From: Clostridia bacterium
Lineage (GTDB): Bacteria > Bacillota > Clostridia > Oscillospirales > Acutalibacteraceae
Reading direction: 5' to 3'
NCBI GenBank assembly: GCA_017399405.1
Contig: JAFQCT010000015.1
Coordinates: 1 to 64,000, forward strand
Length of the DNA: 64,000 bases
Shown in pieces: positions 1 through 8,136 of this stretch. The notes under the pieces are model-generated. The model did not search any database. It was not told the origin of the DNA and was given only the letters and a program-made list of their open reading frames with translations. The first letter of the stretch is position 1. Each line of letters begins with the position of its first letter. Both the position numbers and the translations under genes were made by a program.

Positions 1-76
1 GCACCTTTAGCTCAGTTGGTAGAGCACCTGACTCTTAATCAGGGTGTCCAGGGTTCGAGTCCCTGAAGGTGTACCA
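1..76 (+). tRNA. tRNA-Lys (anticodon CTT)
   Basis: Full cloverleaf with a GCACCTT/AAGGTGT acceptor stem, the D-arm TAGCTCAGTTGGTAGAGC, anticodon loop CTCTTAA (anticodon CTT, reads AAG), the T-arm GGTTCGAGTCC and an encoded CCA. It begins at the first base of the window, so any upstream part of the tRNA/rRNA transcription unit is not visible. Confidence 0.95.
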
Positions 77-88
77 TTCGAGATATAC

Positions 89-164
89 GGCCCGTTGGTC
101 AAGTGGCCTAAGACTCCGGCCTCTCACGCCGGCAACACGAGTTCGAATCTCGTACGGGTCACCA
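89..164 (+). tRNA. tRNA-Glu (anticodon CTC)
   Basis: Acceptor GGCCCGT pairs with ACGGGTC (one G-T pair). The anticodon loop CTCTCAC gives anticodon CTC (reads GAG). The T-loop GTTCGAATC and an encoded CCA are present. It lies 12 bases after tRNA-Lys and belongs to the same tRNA/5S transcription unit. Confidence 0.93.
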
Positions 165-221
165 TATGACTATAAGGTCTATACTATATTACAAATAATT
201 GGCTTAAAAGGTCAATTCATA

Positions 222-337
<116 letters not shown>

Positions 338-344
338 TAAATAT

Positions 345-420
345 TCCTCTATAGCTCAGTCGGTAGAGCATGCGGCTGTTAACCGCAGGGTCGTTGGTTC
401 GAGTCCAACTGGGGGAGCCA
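345..420 (+). tRNA. tRNA-Asn (anticodon GTT)
   Basis: Acceptor TCCTCTA pairs with TGGGGGA through G-T wobbles. The anticodon loop CTGTTAA gives GTT. D- and T-arms are standard and CCA is encoded. It is the last gene of the tRNA/5S cluster, with a terminator just downstream. Confidence 0.93.
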
Positions 421-428
421 AACAAAGA

Positions 429-453
429 AGACATCCAAAAGGATGTCTTTTTT
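429..453 (+). terminator. Rho-independent terminator after tRNA-Asn
   Basis: Eight-base-pair stem AGACATCC/GGATGTCT with an AAAA loop, running directly into a T tract. It ends the tRNA/5S unit. Confidence 0.88.
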
Positions 454-587
454 GTTTGCTTTCTTTAATTCAATTTATTTTTTTATCTATGACACGAAAA
501 GTATCGTGATTGTTACGGTAAAATACTTTATACTCTTTATATTTTCTGTTAGTTTTTAATTACAGAATTAAAAAGAGAGGTTCAATT

Positions 588-1256
588 ATGAAAACAAATG
601 GTATGAAAAATCTAACATCAGGATTAGTGTTTATTATTTTCTTTGCATTCTGGACAATGTTAATACTAACAATAGATGCGCAACCCATAGGTGTAAAGGG
701 CACAAATATAGGGTTTGCAACAATAAATGGCTGGTTTCACTCATTAACAGGTGTGAATATGACACTTTATACTGTTACGGATTGGTTAGGTCTTGTACCC
801 ATTTTCATTTGTATGATTTTCGGCTTTTTGGGGTTTGTTCAGTTAATCAAACGAAAAAATCTGCTAAAAGTTGACTTTGATATTATCATTTTAGGCGTAT
901 ATTATGTTATAGTAATATTGTGCTATCTAATTTTTGAAATGCACCCAATCAATTACAGACCAATTATGATAAATGGTTTTATGGAAGCATCTTACCCATC
1001 GTCAACAACGCTACTTGTGTTGTGCGTTATGCCAACGCTTGTATTTCAAGCTAATCAAAGATTAAAAAGCATTATATTGAAAAGATTTATTACGATATTT
1101 GCAGTTGTATTTTCTGTATTTATGGTAGTAGGTAGACTGATTTCAGGCGTTCATTGGTTGACTGATATTATCGGCTCTTGCCTTTTGAGTGCAGGTTTGT
1201 TTTATACTTATAAGGGGATTGTGTTATGGAATTCAACGAAAAACTTCAAAGTTTAA
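588..1256 (+). CDS. PAP2-family membrane phosphatase
   Basis: A 222-residue protein with about six hydrophobic segments. It carries a divergent set of PAP2 (type 2 phosphatidic acid phosphatase) motifs: a His-Pro-Ile-Asn-Tyr-Arg-Pro segment near residue 125, SYPSSTT near 145 (in place of PSGH) and GRLISGVHWLTDIIG near 190, which supplies the Arg, His and Asp of the last motif. The family removes phosphate from lipid phosphates or pyrophosphates at the membrane. The start has a GAGAGG ribosome site. The end overlaps the following XRE-type gene by 31 bases, so the two are probably co-transcribed and the regulator may act on this operon. The substrate cannot be told from sequence. Confidence 0.75.
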   Translation: MKTNGMKNLTSGLVFIIFFAFWTMLILTIDAQPIGVKGTNIGFATINGWFHSLTGVNMTLYTVTDWLGLVPIFICMIFGFLGFVQLIKRKNLLKVDFDIIILGVYYVIVILCYLIFEMHPINYRPIMINGFMEASYPSSTTLLVLCVMPTLVFQANQRLKSIILKRFITIFAVVFSVFMVVGRLISGVHWLTDIIGSCLLSAGLFYTYKGIVLWNSTKNFKV

Positions 1257-1840
1257 GAAAAAGTCAAGGTCTTACGCAAGAAGAATTGGCAGATGCTTTA
1301 TTCGTGTCTCGTACTGCTATTTCAAAATGGGAGTCAGGCAGAGGGTACCCAAGCATTGATTCGTTAAAAGAGATATCAAAATTCTTTTCAGTATCAATCG
1401 ACGATTTACTATCGGGAGAAAAACTTCTTTCAATTGCTGAAAAAGAAAATAAATCAAATATAAGAAATATGTGTGATTTGTTATTTGGGATTGTGGATTT
1501 ATTATCATTTGTGCTTGTAGTTTTACCTTTATACCCCAATACAATTGACGGATTTGTTTACTCTGTGAATCTATTTAACTACACACAAACTACTGGGCTC
1601 AACAAAACAGTTTGTTGGATTATGTTTGCTTTACTTGTAGTAACAGGAGTTGTAAAGATAATACTAACAAAAATCAAGGCAGAAAAATGCGGTAAATCGT
1701 TTATGAAAATATCAATAGTAATCAGTATTTTAACAGTGTTGTTTCTCACAATAACAAGAGAGGTTTACGCTGTAGTTGTTGTATTTATGTTATTGATAAT
1801 TAAAGGTATAATATTTTTGAAAAATATTCAGAATAAATAA
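1226..1840 (+). CDS. XRE-family HTH regulator with membrane C-terminus
   Basis: Residues 1-65 form a classic Xre/Cro helix-turn-helix (RKSQGLTQEELADALFVSRT then AISKWESGRGYPSI). It is followed by a linker and four hydrophobic segments between about residues 85 and 200. This one-piece membrane-bound HTH design is common in Clostridia and often controls a neighbouring envelope gene. The gene overlaps the end of the PAP2 gene and has a good GGGG ribosome site inside it, which points to translational coupling. A second protein of the same design lies at 57869-58711. The signal it senses is unknown. Confidence 0.8.
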   Translation: MEFNEKLQSLRKSQGLTQEELADALFVSRTAISKWESGRGYPSIDSLKEISKFFSVSIDDLLSGEKLLSIAEKENKSNIRNMCDLLFGIVDLLSFVLVVLPLYPNTIDGFVYSVNLFNYTQTTGLNKTVCWIMFALLVVTGVVKIILTKIKAEKCGKSFMKISIVISILTVLFLTITREVYAVVVVFMLLIIKGIIFLKNIQNK

Positions 1841-1908
1841 TTTAACTGCTTATACTCTATTTATTGCCATTTTTTAGTATTTGTGTTACAATTTTTTTGG
1901 GTGATGTT

Positions 1909-3057
1909 ATGAGAATTTTCAAATCTAAAATTTTCAAGGCTTTTATTTCAGCTTTCTTGGCTATAGCAATAATTATGCTCGGACTTTTTATTTCTGCAGT
2001 TGTTGCAGGATTTGCTCATATTGACAACAATATAGAGTACCAGAATAATCATCTCGACTATCTTAAAAATGAGTATTATGTGAATTACACCCCTTGTGAC
2101 GAGCAAAAACTTGCAGATTTTGACATTAAGCAGGCAATCGCAGACGGTGTAAAATTCAATGAAGTTGCATTCCTTGGCACTCATAACAGTTATCAGTTAT
2201 TGACTACAAAACCAAAGCGTGCGTTGATGAAAGCAATCGAAATTATATCATTGGGTAAGGTTGACTACACAAAAGCCACTTTTGAGATGGATACTCTTAC
2301 AAAACAACTTGAATATGGTGTGCGTAATCTTGAAATAGATATTGAAACATCTGATGATGGTGAAAATGTGGGCTTTATTGTTACACATACGCCGATTATT
2401 GACAATGTTACAAGTTGTTATGACTTTGCAAAGGCTCTTGAGGAAATCAAATTGTGGTCAGATAATAATCCAAACCATTTGCCAATTACAATTTTAATTG
2501 AGCCAAAGGGAAAAGTTCTCAATATTAACAATATGAAGGATTTTTCAGTTGAATATGCAAATGAACTTGGCGAGACAATCAAAAATGTGCTTGGAGATAC
2601 ACTTTTAACCCCTTCACAGATGATGAGGGATTACGCTAATTTCAAAGAAATGCGTGAGGCTGACGATTGGCTTACATTACAAGAAACATTGGGCAAAGTA
2701 ATGGTGCTTATGCACGATTGCAATATAACAGACGCTTATATTGAGCAGGACACAACCATAAAAACTCAGGTTATGTTCCCTATGCTACGATTTGAAGACA
2801 TTACAAAAGACTACACTTCGTTCATTCTTGATAATGAAGCGGAAGAAGCATACAAAAATAACCGTGCAAGTGTTGATATGTGCAAATTAGTTGTTCGTAC
2901 TCGTGCAGATTCTCACCCCAAGTTCAGTGATATGCGTTATGCTTATGCAGATGTTTGTGGCTCGCAGATAATCACAACCGATTATCCCCCAAGAGACGTA
3001 AGAACTGATGAACATATATATACTTTTGACGGTTATACAGTAAAACTTTTGAAATGA
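1909..3057 (+). CDS. Secreted or membrane-anchored PI-PLC-like phosphodiesterase
   Basis: About 382 residues. The ATG at 1909 is preferred over the one 45 bases upstream because GGGTGAT precedes it and the protein then begins MRIFKSKIFKAF followed by a hydrophobic signal anchor. The body has the features of the Ca2+-dependent PI-PLC-like fold (TIM barrel): FLGTHNSYQ with the first catalytic His, LEIDIE with metal-binding acids, a THTPI segment with the second His, and ITILIEPKG. The likely activity is phosphodiester cleavage of an inositol- or glycerol-phosphate lipid or polymer outside the membrane. The substrate is inferred only from the fold. It lies 50 bases before the CARF nuclease gene. 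Confidence 0.7.
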   Translation: MRIFKSKIFKAFISAFLAIAIIMLGLFISAVVAGFAHIDNNIEYQNNHLDYLKNEYYVNYTPCDEQKLADFDIKQAIADGVKFNEVAFLGTHNSYQLLTTKPKRALMKAIEIISLGKVDYTKATFEMDTLTKQLEYGVRNLEIDIETSDDGENVGFIVTHTPIIDNVTSCYDFAKALEEIKLWSDNNPNHLPITILIEPKGKVLNINNMKDFSVEYANELGETIKNVLGDTLLTPSQMMRDYANFKEMREADDWLTLQETLGKVMVLMHDCNITDAYIEQDTTIKTQVMFPMLRFEDITKDYTSFILDNEAEEAYKNNRASVDMCKLVVRTRADSHPKFSDMRYAYADVCGSQIITTDYPPRDVRTDEHIYTFDGYTVKLLK

Positions 3058-3106
3058 AAAAATAGTTAAAGGGTTATAAATATTATTTTGCAAAAGGAAG
3101 AATAAT

Positions 3107-4357
3107 ATGACTGTTGTTGAATTTTTTGACGGTGTTTCCATAAACAATATGGTAAGTTGTCTTGCAATAAAACCTGAAAAAATCATTTTTGTTGGTCAAA
3201 AAAAGATGATGAGAAAGCAGGAAGAAGCATACAGACGCTTTGTAAACAAATACGGAATTCAAGTAACTTTTGAGTTCAAACCCGTCAATGTGAATAATCT
3301 TGAAAAACTTATCGAGTTGCTTACAGAAATCGTTGAAAACGAAGATGAGTGCACTTTTGACCTTACAGGTGGCGAAGATACTGTTCTTGTTGCTATGGGT
3401 ATTGTCTATGAAAAATACCATACTACAAAAAAAGTTCAGATGCATCGTTTCAATATAAACACAGGTATGGCATCGGATTTCGATAATGATGGTGTTATAC
3501 CATCTGTGCAGATGCCTGAACTGACCGTTGAAGATAATATTACACTTTACGGTGGTTCAATTGTTCCCTATGATGGGAACAAAGGCACATTTATTTGGGA
3601 TATTGATGGGGATTTTGAAAAAGATGTAAGAACAATGTGGACCTTATGCAAGAAAAATCCAACATTGTGGAATGCAGAAATAATTGCTATGGCATCGATT
3701 GCAAAACGCATAAATCCTGAACAACCCGAACTGTATGTAAAAGTGAATGCACAAAGATTTGAAACTGTTTTAATAACAAGCAGGGTAGATAAAAAGGATT
3801 TCAAAAGATTTCTTGAAATTTTACATAAGCAAGGTCTTTTACAAGAGTTGAAAGCAAATAGTCAAGGAATAGAGTTTTTATTCAAAAACAACCAAGTTAA
3901 GCGTTGCCTTACAAAAGCAGGTAATGTGCTTGAACTTATGGTGCTTTTCAGTGCAAAAAATGCTACAGATAAGCAAGGTAACAAAAGATACAACGACGCA
4001 ATAGTAGGGGCGTTTATAGATTGGGATTCTTCATTACACGATTTTGATGATGAAGAAAAAGATACCGCAAACGAAGTGGATGTAGTACTTATGAGAGGTA
4101 TCGTTCCCGTGTTTATTTCCTGCAAAAACGGAAATGTAGATGAGAATGAACTTTATAAACTGAATACGGTTGCGTCACGATTTGGCGGACCTTATGCGAA
4201 AAAAGTTCTTGTTGTAACATCTGCTGCTAATCAGAATAAAAACGGATATGAGTACTTGTGCCAACGGGCAGAGGATATGAAAATCCAAATTTTAGAAAAT
4301 GTTCATATCTTCACAGATGATGAATTTGAAAGAAAAATCTCGAATCTTTTATGTTGA
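3107..4357 (+). CDS. CARF-domain nuclease of the Card1/Can2 (DUF1887) type
   Basis: 416 residues in the Card1/Can2 layout. An N-terminal Rossmann-like CARF domain begins TVVEFFDGVSINNMVSCLAI, continues with the strand KIIFVGQKK, and carries the ligand-loop motif DLTGGED near residues 85-91. The middle looks like a winged-helix linker. The C-terminal PD-(D/E)XK-like nuclease shows Glu276 in a helix, Asp325 in NEVDVVLMRG and SCK at 338-340. Known Card1/Can2 proteins are switched on by cyclic oligoadenylate made by type III CRISPR Cas10 and cut DNA and/or RNA. No cas gene or repeat array is in this window. Ser338 sits where many PD-(D/E)XK enzymes have Glu, so activity should not be taken for granted. 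The ribosome site is AAAGGAAG. Confidence 0.78.
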   Translation: MTVVEFFDGVSINNMVSCLAIKPEKIIFVGQKKMMRKQEEAYRRFVNKYGIQVTFEFKPVNVNNLEKLIELLTEIVENEDECTFDLTGGEDTVLVAMGIVYEKYHTTKKVQMHRFNINTGMASDFDNDGVIPSVQMPELTVEDNITLYGGSIVPYDGNKGTFIWDIDGDFEKDVRTMWTLCKKNPTLWNAEIIAMASIAKRINPEQPELYVKVNAQRFETVLITSRVDKKDFKRFLEILHKQGLLQELKANSQGIEFLFKNNQVKRCLTKAGNVLELMVLFSAKNATDKQGNKRYNDAIVGAFIDWDSSLHDFDDEEKDTANEVDVVLMRGIVPVFISCKNGNVDENELYKLNTVASRFGGPYAKKVLVVTSAANQNKNGYEYLCQRAEDMKIQILENVHIFTDDEFERKISNLLC

Positions 4358-4375
4358 TAAACAAGGGTGATTTGA

Positions 4376-5311
4376 ATGGATAAAAAAGTTTACATACGAG
4401 GAAAAATAGGGCAATATTGGTATAATTTTACCGAGTTGCTTGTATATGCTTTAACGGTGCGTCCTTGTCCTGCGGAGTTGGAGTATAATATTACTACTTA
4501 TGGTGATGGCAAGCAGAACAAAATTTACACATACTGTCGCAAGGATTTGAAAGAAACTAAAAAGCCGTTGTTTATTTACATTCACGGTGGTGGCTGGATT
4601 TCGGGCATTACACCTATGCGAAACCGATATATTTCTAACTGGGCTCAAAAGGGGTTTTATACTGCATCAATTGGTTACACTTGGGCACCTGAGGCAGTTT
4701 ATCCTACGCAAATAAAAGAAATTTTTATGGCTCTTGACCAAATTCTTGATGATGCAGAAAAGTGCAATTTTGACACAGAAAACATTGTAATCGCAGGGGA
4801 GAGTGCAGGGGGATATTATATTTCTTATGTGGCGTCTTGCTTTAATGATAAATCAATTCTTGACGCACTTGGTATTGAGTTCCGTCATTTTGACTCTGCA
4901 AAAATTAAGGCACTTGTATCAATTTGCGGTTGCTATGATTTGCAAAGACTTACTGACGAGAGCAAAGAACAATCAACATTCCCTGATATGAAGATGATGG
5001 TGCCTACATTTGTAGGTAAAAGTCTTGCAGAAACAAGAGAGTTTTTGAAAACTGACGAGGCAAAGTATTATTCACCAAAGATTACTGACAAGTTCCCACC
5101 AACCTATGCTGTTTGGTCAACAAATGATAAGTTAAGATTTGAAACCTTTGATTTGTGTGCAGATTTAGATAAACTTGGCGTACCAAATAAGCAATACAAA
5201 GCAGATGGAATTATTGGTAATCACGCCTGGGCAGTTATGCCAATCTTCAAAAAGAGTAAAGATTGTTTTGAAGATGCTTATGAGTTTGTAAAAGAATATA
5301 TTGAAAAATAA
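4376..5311 (+). CDS. Alpha/beta-hydrolase, HSL-like esterase
   Basis: 311 residues with the oxyanion-hole motif YIHGGGW near residue 65, the nucleophile elbow GESAGG near 142 and a C-terminal NHAW segment near 283 supplying the likely catalytic His, as in hormone-sensitive-lipase-type carboxylesterases. No signal peptide is seen, so it should be cytoplasmic. It starts 18 bases after the CARF nuclease stop and has a GGGTGA ribosome site, so it is likely part of the same transcript. The natural substrate is unknown; a small acyl ester or deacetylation of a sugar are the usual options for the family. Confidence 0.75.
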   Translation: MDKKVYIRGKIGQYWYNFTELLVYALTVRPCPAELEYNITTYGDGKQNKIYTYCRKDLKETKKPLFIYIHGGGWISGITPMRNRYISNWAQKGFYTASIGYTWAPEAVYPTQIKEIFMALDQILDDAEKCNFDTENIVIAGESAGGYYISYVASCFNDKSILDALGIEFRHFDSAKIKALVSICGCYDLQRLTDESKEQSTFPDMKMMVPTFVGKSLAETREFLKTDEAKYYSPKITDKFPPTYAVWSTNDKLRFETFDLCADLDKLGVPNKQYKADGIIGNHAWAVMPIFKKSKDCFEDAYEFVKEYIEK

Positions 5312-5377
5312 TTTGTATTAGTTTTAATGAATATAAATTTTCATAATGAGAATACTACTAAAAAAAGGAGTGTTCTT

Positions 5378-5812
5378 ATGATTGAACAAGATACAATAAA
5401 ACTATTACGCGAATGTGACGCAGGTATTAAAATGGGCGTTTCATCAATTGATGATGTACTTGGTTATGTTAAATCTGACAGACTCAAAAAAGACCTTGAA
5501 GATAACAAGGAAGAACACAAAAAACTCGACAAAGAGTTACAGGAATTACTTGACCGTTATCGTGATGATGGTAAAGAGCCGAATCCAATGGCAAAAGGTA
5601 TGTCTTGGATGAAAACAAATATGAAACTTGTTATGAATGAGTCTGACCACACAATTGCAGATTTGATTACAGATGGTTGTAATATGGGTGTAAAATCTCT
5701 TAACAAATATCTTAATCAGTATGTGGCTGCAGATGAAAAATCAAAGGATATATGTAAACGACTTATAAACCTTGAAGAAGATTTAATAGTGCAAATGCGT
5801 CAGTTTTTATAG
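5378..5812 (+). CDS. Small all-helical protein, possibly ferritin-like
   Basis: 144 residues when started at ATG 5378, which has a strong AAAAGGAG ribosome site 7 bases upstream; an ATG 51 bases earlier has none. The sequence is charged and heptad-like (KKDLEDNKEEHKKLDKELQE) and predicts four long helices, with EEH and DH pairs that recall the DUF2383/ferritin-like group. The assignment is weak. No membrane segment or signal peptide is present. Confidence 0.5.
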   Translation: MIEQDTIKLLRECDAGIKMGVSSIDDVLGYVKSDRLKKDLEDNKEEHKKLDKELQELLDRYRDDGKEPNPMAKGMSWMKTNMKLVMNESDHTIADLITDGCNMGVKSLNKYLNQYVAADEKSKDICKRLINLEEDLIVQMRQFL

Positions 5813-5827
5813 TGGAATATGAAAAGT

Positions 5828-5854
5828 CCCCTCGGCATAAAATATGTCGGGGGG
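5828..5854 (+). promoter_or_regulatory. Hairpin sequestering the tspO ribosome site
   Basis: CCCC (5828-5831) pairs with GGGG (5850-5853). After a bulged T, seven more pairs (5833-5839 with 5843-5849) follow, closed by an AAA loop. The only Shine-Dalgarno sequence of tspO (the G run at 5849-5854) lies in the right arm. No T tract follows, so translational control is more likely than termination. This is inference from the fold. Confidence 0.45.
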
Positions 5855-5861
5855 ATTTATT

Positions 5862-6329
5862 ATGATAATTATGTGGAAAAAACTTTTGTGGTGTCTTGCA
5901 ATACCATTAGGCGTGGGTGGAGTTTCAGCACTGCTTACATCAGGCAATATGCAGTTGTTTGAAGAAATCAATAAACCACCGTTATCACCACCCGGATGGT
6001 TGTTCCCTGTGGTGTGGACTGTTCTTTATATTATGATGGGCGTAGCACTTTATCTTGTGGTAATGGCAAAGGATACCAAAAGCAACTTACCTGCATATAT
6101 TTCATTTGGAGTACAGTTGTTTTTCAACTTCTTTTGGTCAATAATTTTCTTTAATGCAAGAGCATATTTATTTGCATTTATCTGGCTTGTTTTATTGTGG
6201 TTTGCAATTGTTGTAAACATATATTTCTTCTACAAAATCAACAAGACGGCAGGCAAAATTTTAATTCCATATCTTATTTGGGTAACATTTGCAGGATATT
6301 TGAATTTTGGGATTTATTTATTAAATTAA
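5862..6329 (+). CDS. tspO: TspO/MBR-family membrane protein
   Basis: About 155 residues with five hydrophobic helices and the family pattern: NKPPLSPPGWLFPVVWTVLY near residue 40 (the Pro/Trp-rich signature), FNFFWSIIFF and a closing WVTFAGYLNFGIYLLN. ATG 5862 is chosen because the G-rich ribosome site sits 8 bases before it; ATG 5844 lies inside a hairpin. TspO proteins bind porphyrins and related small molecules in the membrane, and in bacteria their role is often linked to stress or tetrapyrrole handling. No tetrapyrrole genes are nearby. Confidence 0.88.
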   Translation: MIIMWKKLLWCLAIPLGVGGVSALLTSGNMQLFEEINKPPLSPPGWLFPVVWTVLYIMMGVALYLVVMAKDTKSNLPAYISFGVQLFFNFFWSIIFFNARAYLFAFIWLVLLWFAIVVNIYFFYKINKTAGKILIPYLIWVTFAGYLNFGIYLLN

Positions 6330-6348
6330 AACTAAATATCTAAAACAG

Positions 6349-6376
6349 CAACCGTCAAGTTGACGGTTGTTTTTTT
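6349..6376 (+). terminator. Terminator after tspO
   Basis: Stem CAACCGTC/GACGGTTG with loop AAGTT, then seven or more T. Confidence 0.85.
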
Positions 6377-6418
6377 GTGTGCTAAAATATGCAATATTAA
6401 ATCAGGTGAGGTATAATT

Positions 6419-7384
6419 GTGAAAATCGGTAATGTTGAAATAAAAGGCAAAGCAGTTTTAGCACCTATGGCAGGGGTGGCAGATAGAGCGTTTCGTGAAC
6501 TTTGTGTAGATTACGGGGCTGCTTTTGTTGTAAGCGAAATGATAAGTTCAAAAGGCGTGTCAATGGGTGACAGAAAATCAAAAGATTTAATGTTTTTGTC
6601 AGAAAAAGAGCGTCCTGCGGCGGTGCAGATTTTTGGCAGTGACCCTATGATTATGGCACAAAGTGTTGAAACTGTAATGCAGGTAAATCCACAGATTATT
6701 GATATAAATATGGGGTGTCCTGCGCCTAAAATTGCAGGTAATGGGGGCGGTGCAAGTTTGGCAAAAAATCCTGAGCTTGCCGAAAAAATCGTAAAAGCAG
6801 TAGTTAAGGCTTCACCTGTGCCTGTAACTGTAAAAATCCGTATGGGTTGGGACGAAAACTCAATAAATGCGGTTGAAATGGCAAAAAGAGCCGAAAATGC
6901 AGGGGCAAGTGCCATAACTGTTCACGGTCGAACAAGAAAACAGATGTATGCTCCACCCGTTGACAGAAACATTATTGCAGAAGTGAAAAAAAGTGTTTCA
7001 ATCCCCATAATCGGTAATGGTGATATAGTCGATGAGCAATCTGCGGCAATTATGCTTGAAGAAACAAATTGCGACTTAATTATGATTGGTCGTGGTGCTC
7101 TCGGTTGCCCTTGGGTATTCTCGCAAATTAACGCATATCTTGAACACGGTCGGGTATTACCAACACCACCTGTAAGTGAGCGTATGCGAGTAATGATAAA
7201 ACATATCGAAAAACTTTGTGAATATAAAGGGGATTATGTAGGTATGCGTGAAGCCCGTAAGCATGCAGGTTGGTACACAAAAGGACTTCACGGTGCTGCC
7301 AAATATCGTCAGGAGTTAGGCACACTCGAAAATATGGAACAGTTACAAGAGATTGCATATAAAATATGTATGGAAAATCGGTAA
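6419..7384 (+). CDS. dusB: tRNA-dihydrouridine synthase (DusB type)
   Basis: 321 residues, usual family length. The FMN-barrel motifs are in order: LAPMAGVADRAFR near residue 15, the active-site Cys in INMGCPAPKI near 98, TVKIRMGW near 138, TVHGRTRKQMY near 165, GNGDI near 197 and IGRGALGCPW near 222. It reduces specific uridines in tRNA to dihydrouridine using FMN and NADPH. The start is GTG with an AGGTGAGG ribosome site 8 bases upstream. The stop overlaps the start of the ComF-like gene (TAATG), so the two are translationally coupled. Confidence 0.92.
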   Translation: MKIGNVEIKGKAVLAPMAGVADRAFRELCVDYGAAFVVSEMISSKGVSMGDRKSKDLMFLSEKERPAAVQIFGSDPMIMAQSVETVMQVNPQIIDINMGCPAPKIAGNGGGASLAKNPELAEKIVKAVVKASPVPVTVKIRMGWDENSINAVEMAKRAENAGASAITVHGRTRKQMYAPPVDRNIIAEVKKSVSIPIIGNGDIVDEQSAAIMLEETNCDLIMIGRGALGCPWVFSQINAYLEHGRVLPTPPVSERMRVMIKHIEKLCEYKGDYVGMREARKHAGWYTKGLHGAAKYRQELGTLENMEQLQEIAYKICMENR

Positions 7385-8097
7385 TGAATATTTTTAGTAA
7401 GTTAAAAGATTTCATATTATGGCTTGTGCTGACCAAAAAGTGTAAGTATTGCAATACGCTAATTACCAAAAATGAAGATTTATGTGCCGATTGCAAAGAG
7501 GATTTGCCACAGATTAGTGGTGAAAAATGCACATTCTGTGGTGCGGGTAAAGACAGATGCAATTGCAAAAAACACCGTATGGATTTTGATGGCATTACTT
7601 CCCCTTTTTATTATGAGAATGGTATAAAACAGGGATTGCAACTTCTCAAATTTAACAACAAAAGTCATCTTGCAAACATATTCGCAGAAGATATGGCAAA
7701 ATGCGTAAAAGAAGATTTTAACGACATAGATTTTGATTTTATATGCTATGTCCCGTTTTCACCTTTTCAAACTACAGAAAGAAATTACAATCAAAGTGAA
7801 CTGTTGGCAGAAGAAATGTCAAAAAGACTTGAAATTCCCGTAAAGAATGCCCTTGTGAAGTTGTTTGATGTTAAAACTCAGCACGATATGGCGATAATGC
7901 AGAGAAAAGGAAATGTACACGGGATTTATGATGTTAAAGACGGATTCTCAGTGAAAGGCAAAACTGTTTTACTTGTTGATGATATTATGACAACGGGCGA
8001 AACGCTTAACAATTGTGCATTGATTATGAAAATCCGCGGTGCAGAAAAAGTGTATTGTGTAACCGCAGCACTAACTGTAAAAGAAAAGAAGAAATAA
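7384..8097 (+). CDS. ComF-family phosphoribosyltransferase-like protein
   Basis: About 237 residues, started at the ATG sharing a base with the dusB stop. The N-terminus has a zinc-ribbon-like cysteine set (CKYC, CADC, CTFCG, CNC), followed by a phosphoribosyltransferase fold with the PRPP loop LLVDDIMTTGET near residue 197 and the YNQSELLAE helix. ComFC-type proteins take part in handling single-stranded DNA during natural transformation in some Firmicutes; many Clostridia carry this gene alone. The neighbouring ComFA helicase is absent here. Confidence 0.85.
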   Translation: MNIFSKLKDFILWLVLTKKCKYCNTLITKNEDLCADCKEDLPQISGEKCTFCGAGKDRCNCKKHRMDFDGITSPFYYENGIKQGLQLLKFNNKSHLANIFAEDMAKCVKEDFNDIDFDFICYVPFSPFQTTERNYNQSELLAEEMSKRLEIPVKNALVKLFDVKTQHDMAIMQRKGNVHGIYDVKDGFSVKGKTVLLVDDIMTTGETLNNCALIMKIRGAEKVYCVTAALTVKEKKK

Positions 8098-8126
8098 AGG
8101 CTATTGAGGTTTACTCAATAGCCTTT
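8096..8126. terminator. Bidirectional terminator
   Basis: Thirteen-base-pair stem (AAAGGCTATTGAG and its complement) with a 5-base loop between the convergent ComF-like and GT2 genes; it serves both strands. Confidence 0.8.
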
Positions 8127-8136
8127 GTATTTGGGT

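Noticed and set aside
2000-6000. CRISPR array or cas genes around the CARF nuclease
   Set aside because: No regularly spaced repeats and no cas-like proteins were found in this window.
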